A program made the translations under genes and the position numbers. A stretch of DNA of 35,107 nucleotides from an uncultured Saccharofermentans sp. (GTDB lineage Bacteria; Bacillota; Clostridia; Saccharofermentanales; Saccharofermentanaceae): positions 21,323-56,429 of the forward strand of contig CAJOJI010000021.1 in NCBI GenBank assembly GCA_905234715.1, given 5' to 3'. The notes beneath the pieces are model-generated. The model did not search any database. It was not told where the DNA came from and saw nothing but the letters and a program-made list of their open reading frames with translations. Below, piece by piece: positions 1 through 7,657 of this stretch. Numbering within the stretch: position 1 is the stretch's first letter; each line of letters opens with the position of its first letter.

Positions 1-219
1 TGGGAATGCTTATCAGAGATGGGCGTTACCCGTGAAGAACTCGATCAAAAGATCAGGGAGATAGAAGAACGCGGATGGTCCATTAACCCGCCTTCATACT
101 ACAGGCTATGCCCGAAATGCGGCAGGAAAGTTTTCGACTATACAGCAAGAGCTTTCGAAGCCACATGCATGTACTGCGGTAAGATAGTCAACATGTATCC
201 GGGAGATATCGAAGAATAA
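1..219 (+). CDS. Zinc-ribbon protein, probably 5'-truncated
   Basis: The frame is open from base 1, and no ribosome binding site precedes the first ATG at 19, so this is probably the C-terminal part of a longer gene; a complete 66-residue protein from that ATG cannot be excluded. It carries two Cys pairs, CPKCG and CMYCG, about 17 residues apart, typical of a structural zinc ribbon. A short charged helix precedes them. The function is not recognisable. Its stop codon lies one base before the ATG of the next gene, which suggests co-transcription and coupled translation. Confidence 0.5.
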   Translation, partial: WECLSEMGVTREELDQKIREIEERGWSINPPSYYRLCPKCGRKVFDYTARAFEATCMYCGKIVNMYPGDIEE

Positions 220-220
220 T

Positions 221-745
221 ATGGATAAACTTTACATCACACACTACTTTTATCCGGGAACGGATCCGTGGAAAAACATAATGCTTCTTCCGGAGAAGGA
301 AGCTTTCCGCAAGGCTGAAGAACTTGCGGGTGCTCATCCTGACACTACCAGCTTCGGCCGTTTTGCTGACTTTGAGAATTATTATCCGGCCCGCAAGAAA
401 GCAGATGAGTTTGTCCGGGAGAAGTTTATTCAGTTAGGCGGAAAACCGAAGCTTACAAATCCATATTCGTTCACTCTTCTGGAGTGCGAATATCTTAAAG
501 AATGGTTTGACAGCAGCGATAAGATAATCCTTGATCTTGACGACATTCCCGGCGATCAGGTCAGTTTCACGCTTGGAGACAGCTGTGCTCTGATGATCCA
601 TGGAAATGAACCGGTTGTTCTGACGAAAAAACTTCTTTATGAGCGGATCGAAGCCTTCGGCGGTTCCGTTGATGTTTTCCTTAAAGAATCACTCGGCAAT
701 TATCCGTATGTGGAAGTTCAGCTGTGGGATAAGTTTTCAGCATAA
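221..745 (+). CDS. Hypothetical protein, 174 residues
   Basis: The ATG follows the stop of the preceding gene by a single base, so the two are probably translated together. The product is a soluble, acidic protein with no signal peptide, membrane segment or Cys motif. It has scattered aromatic residues and a central Asp-rich stretch (LDLDDIPGD, about residues 104-112). I do not recognise a family. Codon use resembles its neighbours, so it looks like a real gene. An extended -10 element lies just downstream, so the next gene probably starts a new unit. Confidence 0.6.
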   Translation: MDKLYITHYFYPGTDPWKNIMLLPEKEAFRKAEELAGAHPDTTSFGRFADFENYYPARKKADEFVREKFIQLGGKPKLTNPYSFTLLECEYLKEWFDSSDKIILDLDDIPGDQVSFTLGDSCALMIHGNEPVVLTKKLLYERIEAFGGSVDVFLKESLGNYPYVEVQLWDKFSA

Positions 746-763
746 AATATTGACAGCCTGCTG

Positions 764-772
764 TGATATAAT
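764..772 (+). promoter_or_regulatory. Extended -10 promoter element
   Basis: TGATATAAT is a perfect extended -10 (TG-n-TATAAT) 41 bases before the zinc-ribbon gene. A TTGACA at 750-755 lies only 11 bases from the -10, too close to act as its -35, so the promoter probably relies on the TG extension. Confidence 0.5.
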
Positions 773-812
773 TCACTTCGGATAGAAAAACAAAAGCGGT
801 AAGGGTGTAATA

Positions 813-1662
813 ATGAAGACTTTTTGTGACTATTGTGGAAGTGTTATTGAAGACACGGTGGATAAGTGTCCGAACTGCGGTGCTGTCAATCAGCACGTGA
901 TGCGTTCCGGTAATCAGGTTCCCAAGACTATTGAAGAACTGAAGGCTTTTGCTGCAGAGCAGGGTATTCCGCTTGAGAAGATGCGTTTCTTTATCGGGGT
1001 ACAAGGAACCCAGAGCATTCGGTATCTACAAAGAAGCGAACGGAAATTGTGTTGTCTACAAGAATAAAGGCAACGGCGAACGTGCCATCCGTTATCAGGG
1101 CACGGACGAAGCCTATGCCGTCAACGAGATCTACCAGAAGATGAAGGCAGAGCTGTTGGAGCGCAAGCAGGCTGATATCATCAATGCCCAGCGCAGAACA
1201 ACTTCAAGTTCTTCTTCGAAGAAGAGCAGCCGTTCATCCCGTGGCCTGCGCCGCGGTATCATAACGCTTATAATCGTCGCAGGAATCTTTGCCATTGCGA
1301 TGATACTGGCGGCGATCGATGATGCCAGGACGCCTAACAGAGGCTATTACGACTACAACGGTGATGCTTTCTACTATGCCGCCGGAGCCTGGTATACTGC
1401 TGATGATGACGGTGTATGGGAAAGAACCTATGATGTCCCTGATACGCTCGAAGAGAATTATAAAGACTATTTCGAGGCTAAGGATTATTCCGATCTTGAT
1501 GCCGACTATGCCGATAACGTTGAAGAGTATCAAACAGAAGCTTACTCATACGATAACGATAATGATGACAGTTGGAACGACAGCAATTGGGATGACAATG
1601 ACTGGGATTATGATTACGACAGTTACGACTCCTATGATTCTGACTGGGATTCGGATTGGTAA
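813..1662 (+). pseudogene. Zinc-ribbon membrane protein with Asp/Tyr/Trp-rich tail (frameshifted)
   Basis: The gene starts at ATG 813 with a zinc ribbon (CDYCG and CPNCG, residues 5-23). In the sequence as given the frame ends at 1067. From about base 1000 the next frame continues the protein (YKEPRAFGIYKEANGN) to 1662. Removing one base, most simply a G from the GGGG run at 996-999, joins the two into 282 residues. The repaired protein has the zinc ribbon, a soluble domain to about residue 120, a Ser/Arg/Lys linker, one membrane segment at about 145-165, and a C-terminal region ending in roughly 40 residues made mostly of Asp, Tyr, Trp, Ser and Asn. N-terminal zinc ribbon plus a single membrane segment is a common Firmicutes design, but no function is assignable. 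TerB-like and hypothetical genes flank it. Confidence 0.6.
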
Positions 1663-1686
1663 ACCGGAATAAGCAGGAGGATATAT

Positions 1687-2088
1687 ATGTTACTTGATGA
1701 GTTATCAATGGAAGAGAAGAAGGCTTTCTGGAATATAGCAAATGTTCTGGCGTCTGTTGACGGCAGAGTAATGGAAGAAGAGTCTATCCTTAACCAGTAT
1801 AACGAGGAAATGGGTGTTAATTTCGCCTTCATTGACGCTTCGCTCGTTGATATTGATAAAGAAATTGAAAGTATCAGCTCAAGCAGCTTAAGAAGCCGCA
1901 AGATCTTTTATTTCGAGCTGTTCGGAGTTGCATATGCGGACACCGAATTCGATGACAAGGAAAAGGCAATCCTGGACAAAGTAAGCCATGGCCTTGGAAT
2001 CTCAGATGATATAAGAGAAGTGCTCGAAAAGAGCGTTACGACGATCTACGATACCTACAGAAAACTCGGTGAAGTGCTTGATGCTTAA
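1687..2088 (+). CDS. TerB-like helical protein
   Basis: ATG 1687 has a strong binding site (AGGAGG) a few bases upstream. The 133-residue product is acidic, mostly helical and cytosolic. Its layout matches the TerB/DUF533-type fold: a segment with VDGRVMEEE and a second with ADTEFDDKEKAIL, each an acidic helix-turn unit like the paired metal-binding motifs of TerB. In other bacteria TerB-like proteins belong to tellurite and stress systems, but solitary copies like this one have no settled role. No other ter gene is nearby. It follows the zinc-ribbon gene by 24 bases and is probably in the same unit. Confidence 0.55.
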   Translation: MLLDELSMEEKKAFWNIANVLASVDGRVMEEESILNQYNEEMGVNFAFIDASLVDIDKEIESISSSSLRSRKIFYFELFGVAYADTEFDDKEKAILDKVSHGLGISDDIREVLEKSVTTIYDTYRKLGEVLDA

Positions 2089-2110
2089 CAGCATAAGCAC
2101 TTAACTTTTG
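2074..2110 (+). terminator. Hairpin terminator after the TerB-like gene
   Basis: GTGCTT (2074-2079) pairs with AAGCAC (2095-2100) and ATGCT (2081-2085) with AGCAT (2090-2094), with one bulged G and a four-base loop. A short T-rich run follows. The hairpin contains the stop codon of the TerB-like gene and sits between convergent genes. Confidence 0.5.
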
Positions 2111-2115
2111 TTCCC

Positions 2116-3966
2116 TTATTTATTGCTGTTCAGAATATCCACTAACAGAGCCCAGCGTGCAACTTGATTACGGTTTTCGCTGGGATAGAAGAAGTGGAGC
2201 TTTCCGTCGTGGTAAAGCTCAAATCTCTTTCCGGTCTTATAAACCAGTGCGGGAATATCCTTGACGGGAATCGAGAATTCCTCCGTTGCGGATTTGTATT
2301 TGAAATAATCCTTATCGAGTGTGCATACGCCGTTTTCGCTCTTTGAGACTCTGAGCTTGTCGGAATATACCTTCATTTTTACATTAGCCTTCAGCTCTAA
2401 AGAGTCGATCTCTTTTTCTTCGAGCTTGCGGATGGCTTCGTAGTATCCTGCTATTGATTTGTAATCGTCAGTGAAGTGATACTTCTTATCGAGCGTATGG
2501 ACCTTGCCGCAAGATGTGCATCTGAAATCGTTGCCTCTGCCTGATGTTTTGTAGAGTTCGCCGCAGTCTGCACAGCGGTAGAGAACTCTTTCAAGTCCAT
2601 TGGCTTTGCCGTTCTGGCGGTAAGAGACATTGGAGAGGGATGCATCGTTATAGAGCGTATCTTTGATGATGCTGTTAAGCTCGTCAGCTGTCATAGAGGC
2701 TATCTCGTCGCGCTTGAGGACGCGCTCAACTGTGACTTTGATGTCAGATGAGTACTTTCTTCTGCGCCACTTGGGATGAGCATAGTAACCGCCGTCGATC
2801 TTTACGAGAACGATATCAACATCCAGCTTCTTGTAAAACTCTGCATCTTTACGAGCAAAACTGACTGAACGTCCGTCAGGGGAAAGACGTTCTTCAGGGA
2901 ACATTACTACCGGGAAACCCTGCTTAATGGTGGATTCTATTTTCGAATTGGCTTTAGGATCGTCTGCGCACAGTCTTCTGGGAATGAATCCGCAGTGCTT
3001 CTGCATTATGTTGAACAGCGGACTTGTTAAGTAATAGCGGTTATAGACATAAGCGGGACTCTTGAGATTGGAGATGTAGTTCAGATTAAAGAAATCGATG
3101 AAGCTCTCGTGATTGGAAAGAAGGAGATAAGGTGCGCTTGCCTCGAAAATACGGCTGTCATCAACGACAGGTCTTTTCTTTCCGAGCTGGATAAGCTTAA
3201 CGACCATAAAGAAAACATCGAAGAAAAGTGAATCCGGTGTCTTGTCCGTTCCTTTAAGAACGAATTTATGCATGAACCAGTAAATGAGCGCGAAGAGCAG
3301 TACTGAAAGTACTATTACTATCAGGACAAGGAGCCATAGCGGGATGCTGTTTGTAAAGAAGAGCTTTCCTGCCTGGCCGATAAGAACGGATACGACTACG
3401 GACGGAATAGCGCTCGTAGATACCGTAAGCATGTATTTGCCGTATGAGATCTTCGTGCTTGCGCCGTAATAGCAGATGGCGCCGAAAGGAATGAACGGCA
3501 TGAAGAAAAGGAGATAGAGCAATATTACGACGTTGCGGTCCTTGGCATTTGATGCGATCTTGTCGATCATGCCGCGGTTCTTTTCATATGTGGAGCTGTT
3601 GAATTTGAAAACTCGCACAAGCATGAAGATTATCGTGGCACCCAGACAGATTCCGATGTCGCAAAGAGGGAGGGAGATGTAAATGGGGTAGCTCAGGCCG
3701 CTTGCGATCTGGATAAACTCCGCAGATACAAAGATGATGATCATCTGAAGCGCTTCGATAAGAATGACGCTCATACCGCCGAAGATACCGGTGTTCTTTA
3801 AAAGCTCACTTGCACCGTCAAGGTCATTGTTCATCTGCATCCTGAACAGAGGAATCATGATATCCTTCATGAAGAGTGCAAAAAGAAAAATGATTATCGC
3901 CAAAATAACAACAACGGTGATGGTCTCAACGTTAATGCGCTTTTTCTTTACCTGTGTTTGTTCCAT
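2116..3966 (-). CDS. VTT (DedA/TVP38-like) membrane domain fused to PlsC-type acyltransferase
   Basis: The 616-residue protein has several parts. An N-terminal membrane segment (about 15-35) is followed by a multi-pass VTT/DedA-like region to about residue 235. Next is a PlsC-type glycerolipid acyltransferase domain with the catalytic NHxxxxD motif (NHESFID, about 286) and an FPEERLSPDG version of the FPEG(T)RS motif (about 354). A zinc ribbon follows (CADCG and CTSCG, about 461-485), then a C-terminal domain rich in beta strands, possibly PH/GRAM-like. PlsC enzymes move acyl chains onto lysophosphatidate, and VTT proteins are linked to lipid transport or scrambling. A joint role in membrane lipid synthesis or remodelling is therefore likely but inferred. 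It is a single-gene unit, convergent with the TerB-like gene. The ATG start has only a weak AGGG binding site. Confidence 0.75.
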   Translation of the reverse strand: MEQTQVKKKRINVETITVVVILAIIIFLFALFMKDIMIPLFRMQMNNDLDGASELLKNTGIFGGMSVILIEALQMIIIFVSAEFIQIASGLSYPIYISLPLCDIGICLGATIIFMLVRVFKFNSSTYEKNRGMIDKIASNAKDRNVVILLYLLFFMPFIPFGAICYYGASTKISYGKYMLTVSTSAIPSVVVSVLIGQAGKLFFTNSIPLWLLVLIVIVLSVLLFALIYWFMHKFVLKGTDKTPDSLFFDVFFMVVKLIQLGKKRPVVDDSRIFEASAPYLLLSNHESFIDFFNLNYISNLKSPAYVYNRYYLTSPLFNIMQKHCGFIPRRLCADDPKANSKIESTIKQGFPVVMFPEERLSPDGRSVSFARKDAEFYKKLDVDIVLVKIDGGYYAHPKWRRRKYSSDIKVTVERVLKRDEIASMTADELNSIIKDTLYNDASLSNVSYRQNGKANGLERVLYRCADCGELYKTSGRGNDFRCTSCGKVHTLDKKYHFTDDYKSIAGYYEAIRKLEEKEIDSLELKANVKMKVYSDKLRVSKSENGVCTLDKDYFKYKSATEEFSIPVKDIPALVYKTGKRFELYHDGKLHFFYPSENRNQVARWALLVDILNSNK

Positions 3967-4017
3967 TAATTAAATAATTACCCTACAATATCTGACTTTA
4001 CCCGAACAATAGCAAAT

Positions 4018-4026
4018 ATTATATCA
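4018..4026 (-). promoter_or_regulatory. Extended -10 promoter for the VTT-PlsC gene
   Basis: Read on the reverse strand this is TGATATAAT, about 50 bases upstream of the start codon at 3966. The -35 region is AT-rich without a good match. It is the same extended -10 as at 764 and 17096. Confidence 0.5.
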
Positions 4027-4135
4027 ATAAAAACAAATATTTTTAGGTCTAAATAAAAAGATTATTCAGGCATTATCCGATGGAAGTGTCAGGTATCCAG
4101 TCATAAATCTTAGTCCGGAGACATATCATTGAAGA

Positions 4136-4164
4136 TTGACAATTGCTGTCCCTGCTAATATTCT
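4136..4164 (+). promoter_or_regulatory. Sigma-A promoter of the Fur-family gene
   Basis: TTGACA (4136-4141) is spaced 17 bases from TATTCT (4159-4164). The predicted start site near 4171 falls inside the palindrome at 4169-4185, just before the ribosome binding site. Confidence 0.7.
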
Positions 4165-4168
4165 AACT

Positions 4169-4185
4169 ATCAGTTATATACTGAT
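4169..4185 (+). promoter_or_regulatory. Inverted repeat in the Fur-family leader, probable operator
   Basis: ATCAGT-TATAT-ACTGAT has perfect 6-base arms around a 5-base centre. It covers the predicted transcription start and ends one base before CGGAGG, the binding site of the Fur-family gene. Its position suits autorepression by the gene product, but the sequence is not a close match to the classic Fur or PerR box. Confidence 0.5.
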
Positions 4186-4197
4186 CGGAGGAACAAG

Positions 4198-4626
4198 ATG
4201 GGCAGAACCAAGAGCGGTTCATATAACACTAAGCAATCCTGTGAGATCCTTAATTTCCTTAAGGATAATGCCGGTTCGCATTTCACAAGCCAGGAGATAT
4301 CCGATCATTTCAGAAATCAGGGCATAAACATCGGTCAGGCCACAATCTACAGGCGTCTTGACCGTCTTACGACCGACGGCCTTGTAAATAAGTACATCAT
4401 CGATGAGAAATCGCCCGCATGTTACGAATATATAGGCACTGAGCACTGCAGCCACGGTAAGTGCTACCACATGAAGTGTGAGCAGTGCGGCAAGCTTATC
4501 CACCTTAACTGTGACGAAATAAATGCTTTTTTCGAGCACGTTTCAGAAGAGCACGGCTTTGTGCTCGACCCTAAGAGAACCGTTTTCTACGGGATCTGCA
4601 ACGAGTGCAACAGTAAGGAATCCTGA
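4198..4626 (+). CDS. Fur-family metal- or peroxide-responsive repressor
   Basis: The 142-residue protein has the Fur layout: an N-terminal winged helix with the recognition segment ATIYRRLDRL (about 49-58) and a C-terminal metal-binding dimerisation domain. The metal region begins near CSHGKCYHMKCEQCG (about 83-97), which carries the usual first CxxC pair, and a second pair, CNEC, lies near the C terminus. This supports a structural zinc site. Which signal it senses (iron, zinc, manganese or peroxide) cannot be read safely, so no symbol is given. CGGAGG lies seven bases before the ATG. It has its own promoter and a leader palindrome that may be its operator. It is convergent with the dac gene, with only three bases between stop codons. 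Confidence 0.85.
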   Translation: MGRTKSGSYNTKQSCEILNFLKDNAGSHFTSQEISDHFRNQGINIGQATIYRRLDRLTTDGLVNKYIIDEKSPACYEYIGTEHCSHGKCYHMKCEQCGKLIHLNCDEINAFFEHVSEEHGFVLDPKRTVFYGICNECNSKES

Positions 4627-4629
4627 TTA

Positions 4630-6052
4630 TCAGAGCATATTTGCACGCTTTGTGACTTCGTCTCTTCTGCGCTTGATGATGCGTGCGCGGAAGATGAGGA
4701 GCACTATTACGAGCAAAAGTATAAGTCCCGACAATACCGCAAAAGTAACGAGAACGCTGCGAACGCTGGTAAGGTTGGTGATCTTCTCGGGGTTAACCTC
4801 GACGACACCGGCCTTTTTCTGTATCTGGATCACGAGCGTTCCGATCAAATATGTCTTGTCGGAATAGACTTTGCACAGCGGTATTTCAAGTGTCTGTTCA
4901 TCTGCCTGGGTATCGATTACCGTCTCGGACAGGTCGATTCTGTTCGTGCTTCCGAGCTGTGCTCTTGCGGAAGTTGTCGTGATGTACTGGTCAAGAACGA
5001 CTCTCTGCTCGGCTACATAAAGGTTTGTATCTGAAAGGAGGTCGTTGATCTGCATGTTTGCTTCTTCTACGAGGGGAGTGAACTCGCTCTCGGTGATCTC
5101 AACGGTTGCAAATGTTGAGTATCCGTACTCGAAAAGTCTTAAAAGGTCATAGTATCTGACATCGGGATCTTCAGCGTTAAATACGCATCCGATAAGGGTT
5201 CTGTTATTCTTCTTGGCTGCGGCGCAGAGCGTATATCCTGCGGAGTTCGTAAAGCCCGTCTTACCGCCGGCATAGTACTCGTAACCGTAAGTGGTCGTGT
5301 TTACGACAGTAACTGCCAACGAACTAAGACCTGTACTTGTTGGTGGCGCTTATCGTGTAGTTGAGAGTCTTTGCGATCTCTGAATAGTTTGTATTGGTTA
5401 CGGCTTCATTAAGGATGAGGGCCATATCGTAAGGTGTTGTTACATTATTGGGATCTGAAAGACCGTAAGCAGAAGAGAAGTGGGTGTTAGTGCAGCCGAT
5501 CTCAGATGCTTTGGCATTCATGATCTCGCAGAAGCCTGCTTCGGTGCCGCCCATGTACATGCCGAGCGCAAGGCTGGCATCATTGGCTGACTTAAGTACT
5601 GCGGCATAAACGAGGTCGTTAACGCTGATCTCTTCGCCTTCCTGAAGTCCGAGCTTAACGTAGTCGTCAGTGATTGCATCCATAGCTTCGGCGATCTCTT
5701 CGGTTATTGTGACTATCTCGTTCATGTCGAGGCGTTCCATCGCAAGAAGGACAGTCATTACCTTGGTCATTGAGGCAGGTTCCTTCTGGACGTCGTAGTC
5801 GCTGCCGAGAAGGATGGCGCCGCTTGTAGCATCGTAAAGAATATAAGAAGAAGCAGATATTGAGGGTGCATCTTCGTGAACTTCGCTGAGGAGGTCTGTT
5901 TTGCGCTCGGAAGCCGTGACGATGCCGTCATTGGGATCGTCAGGGACGTTGTCATCAGCTGATACAAAATTGCCTGTGGAGGCAAGAATGCCTGAAACAG
6001 TGATAATCATGGCTGTAATGCCGGTTAATATCTTTTTGCCGAATGCTTTCAT
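4630..6052 (-). pseudogene. D-alanyl-D-alanine carboxypeptidase (DacF-type PBP), frameshifted
   Basis: This is a secreted low-molecular-mass penicillin-binding protein that trims the terminal D-Ala of peptidoglycan stem peptides. All three active-site motifs are present: SMTK (about residue 94), SAN (about 155) and KTG in GGKTGFT (about 264). The start at 6052 is preferred because GGGAG precedes it, and it gives a clean signal peptide cleaved near VSA-DD (about 33). The C-terminal half holds the usual beta domain and a membrane segment (about 440-462) before a basic tail. The frame is broken by a TAG at 5324-5326, whereas the other frame is open only after 5350, so one extra base lies in 5326-5350. 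Removing it gives 473 residues with all motifs in order. The break falls between SAN and KTG, so as written the product would be inactive. A sequence error is more likely than decay, since both halves are intact. Confidence 0.75.
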
Positions 6053-6082
6053 AAGATCTCCCATTTTGATTTTGACCAATAC

Positions 6083-6110
6083 ATTATATTTTCTTTTGGA
6101 TAAAAAACAA
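6083..6110 (-). promoter_or_regulatory. Promoter of the dac gene
   Basis: On the reverse strand TTGTTT (6105-6110) is 16 bases from TATAAT (6083-6088), about 30 bases before the chosen start codon at 6052. It faces away from the miaB promoter. Confidence 0.5.
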
Positions 6111-6136
6111 ACAAAATCTCGTTAGTGTAATTTTAA

Positions 6137-6166
6137 TTAAAAATATTAAGCGATTTACTGTATAAT
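6137..6166 (+). promoter_or_regulatory. Promoter of the miaB-mutS-mutL-miaA operon
   Basis: A consensus TATAAT at 6161-6166 lies 27 bases before the miaB start. The best -35 is a weak TTAAAA (6137-6142) at 18-base spacing. Confidence 0.45.
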
Positions 6167-6193
6167 TAGCGAGGTTATGAAATGGAGTGCTAA

Positions 6194-7657
6194 ATGGCAA
6201 TTATAAAGACTACAGATAAAGACAAGCTTGATTTCGATGCTTCTCTTTCAGAACTTAATGAGTATTTCTCATCTTTGGGAGCTCGTAAGGGAAGAGCTTT
6301 AACATACAATGTATTGACCTACGGCTGTCAGCTCAATGAATCGGATTCCGAGAAACTCTCGGGAATGCTGGCTTCAATGGGTCTCAAGGAGTCTGCTGGC
6401 GGCGAGCTTGATGCGGCTGACGTCATTGTTTTCAATACATGTTCGATTAGAGAGAATGCCGACAGGCACCTGTTCGGCAATCTCGGCGTTTTCAAGGCGT
6501 TAAAGAAGAGCGACAGGGACGTGATCATCGCCGTCTGCGGCTGCATGATGAAGGTTCCCGAGAACGTCGCAAGGATCAAGAAATCCTATCCTTATGTGGA
6601 TCTTGTTTTCGATCCCCAGCAGATACACAGATTCCCGGTCCTTTTGAGAGACTCGATAAGAGATAAAAAGCAGATGGTAAACATCTCTGCTGATGACTAT
6701 ATTGCTGAAGACAGTTTTTTCCCGATCGACAGAAAGAGGAAGTTCAGAGCGCTCGTGCCCATCATGTACGGATGCAATAACTTCTGCTCTTACTGCATTG
6801 TTCCTTACGCAAGGGGCAGGGAGAGGTCCAGAGACTTTGACGAGATCGTAAGGGAACTTGCCGATCTTGCTTCCAAGGGCTATAAGGAAGTCATGCTCCT
6901 GGGACAGAATGTCAATTCCTATAAAGGTGAAGGCGGAAAGACTTTTGCCGACATCTTGAGAGCAGCATCTGATTTCAAGGAGTTCTCCAGAGTAAGATTC
7001 ATGTCTTCGCACCCCAAGGATCTTTCTGATGAGGTAATCGGGATAATGGCTACAAGGCCGAATGTCGAAAAGCACCTTCACCTTGCAATGCAGTCAGGTT
7101 CCGATAAGGTCCTCAAGGACATGAACCGTCCTTACACTATCGAGAGATTCCTTGAAATAGTTGATAAATTCAGAACTCAGGTTGAAGGCGGATCGCTTAC
7201 GACTGATATCATCGTCGGTTTCCCCGGCGAGACTGAAGAAGACTTTGAGAAGACACTAGTTGCTGTCGATAAAGCAAAGTTTGATGCCGCATTCACATTC
7301 CAGTATTCTGCAAGACCGGGTACAAAGGCAGCAGCTTTCCCTGACCAGATCCCTCAGGATGTAGTAACTGAAAGATTCGGAAGGCTTACCGAACTGACCA
7401 ACCGTTATGCCGAAGAGTCCAATTCAAGACTTGTCGGAAAGACGATGGAAGTTCTTATCGAAGGCATCAGCAAAGCAGGCGACATGACTTTCTCCGGAAG
7501 GACCGTAACTAATCATCTGGTCAACTTCACGATCCCTGAAAAACTCGGTATCGATATAGGTCCTGACATGCTCGAAGGCAGGCTCTGTGAGGTCAGGATC
7601 GACCGTGCAAGACCTTATTCCGTTGACGGCGAGCTCGTCAGCCTGAAGGGAGAATGA
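6194..7657 (+). CDS. miaB: tRNA-2-methylthio-N6-dimethylallyladenosine synthase
   Basis: MiaB is a radical-SAM enzyme that adds a methylthio group to i6A at position 37 of tRNAs reading UNN codons. The 487-residue protein has the full layout. The N-terminal UPF0004 domain has its three cluster-binding Cys (YGCQLNESDSEK, NTCSIREN, VCGCM). The radical-SAM signature is CNNFCSYC (CxxxCxxC), and a TRAM domain closes the protein. GGAG sits seven bases before the ATG. It heads an operon and overlaps mutS by four bases (ATGA). The prenyl donor-side enzyme MiaA, which makes its substrate, is encoded at the far end of the same operon, with the mismatch-repair genes between them. Confidence 0.95.
   Translation: MAIIKTTDKDKLDFDASLSELNEYFSSLGARKGRALTYNVLTYGCQLNESDSEKLSGMLASMGLKESAGGELDAADVIVFNTCSIRENADRHLFGNLGVFKALKKSDRDVIIAVCGCMMKVPENVARIKKSYPYVDLVFDPQQIHRFPVLLRDSIRDKKQMVNISADDYIAEDSFFPIDRKRKFRALVPIMYGCNNFCSYCIVPYARGRERSRDFDEIVRELADLASKGYKEVMLLGQNVNSYKGEGGKTFADILRAASDFKEFSRVRFMSSHPKDLSDEVIGIMATRPNVEKHLHLAMQSGSDKVLKDMNRPYTIERFLEIVDKFRTQVEGGSLTTDIIVGFPGETEEDFEKTLVAVDKAKFDAAFTFQYSARPGTKAAAFPDQIPQDVVTERFGRLTELTNRYAEESNSRLVGKTMEVLIEGISKAGDMTFSGRTVTNHLVNFTIPEKLGIDIGPDMLEGRLCEVRIDRARPYSVDGELVSLKGE

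Noticed and set aside
750..772. TTGACA with TATAAT as a standard promoter at 750-772
   Set aside because: The spacing is 11 bases, far below 16-18; only the extended -10 is kept.
6500..7081. Long reverse-strand frame inside miaB
   Set aside because: It is a shadow of a well-supported gene, with no binding site or family motif.
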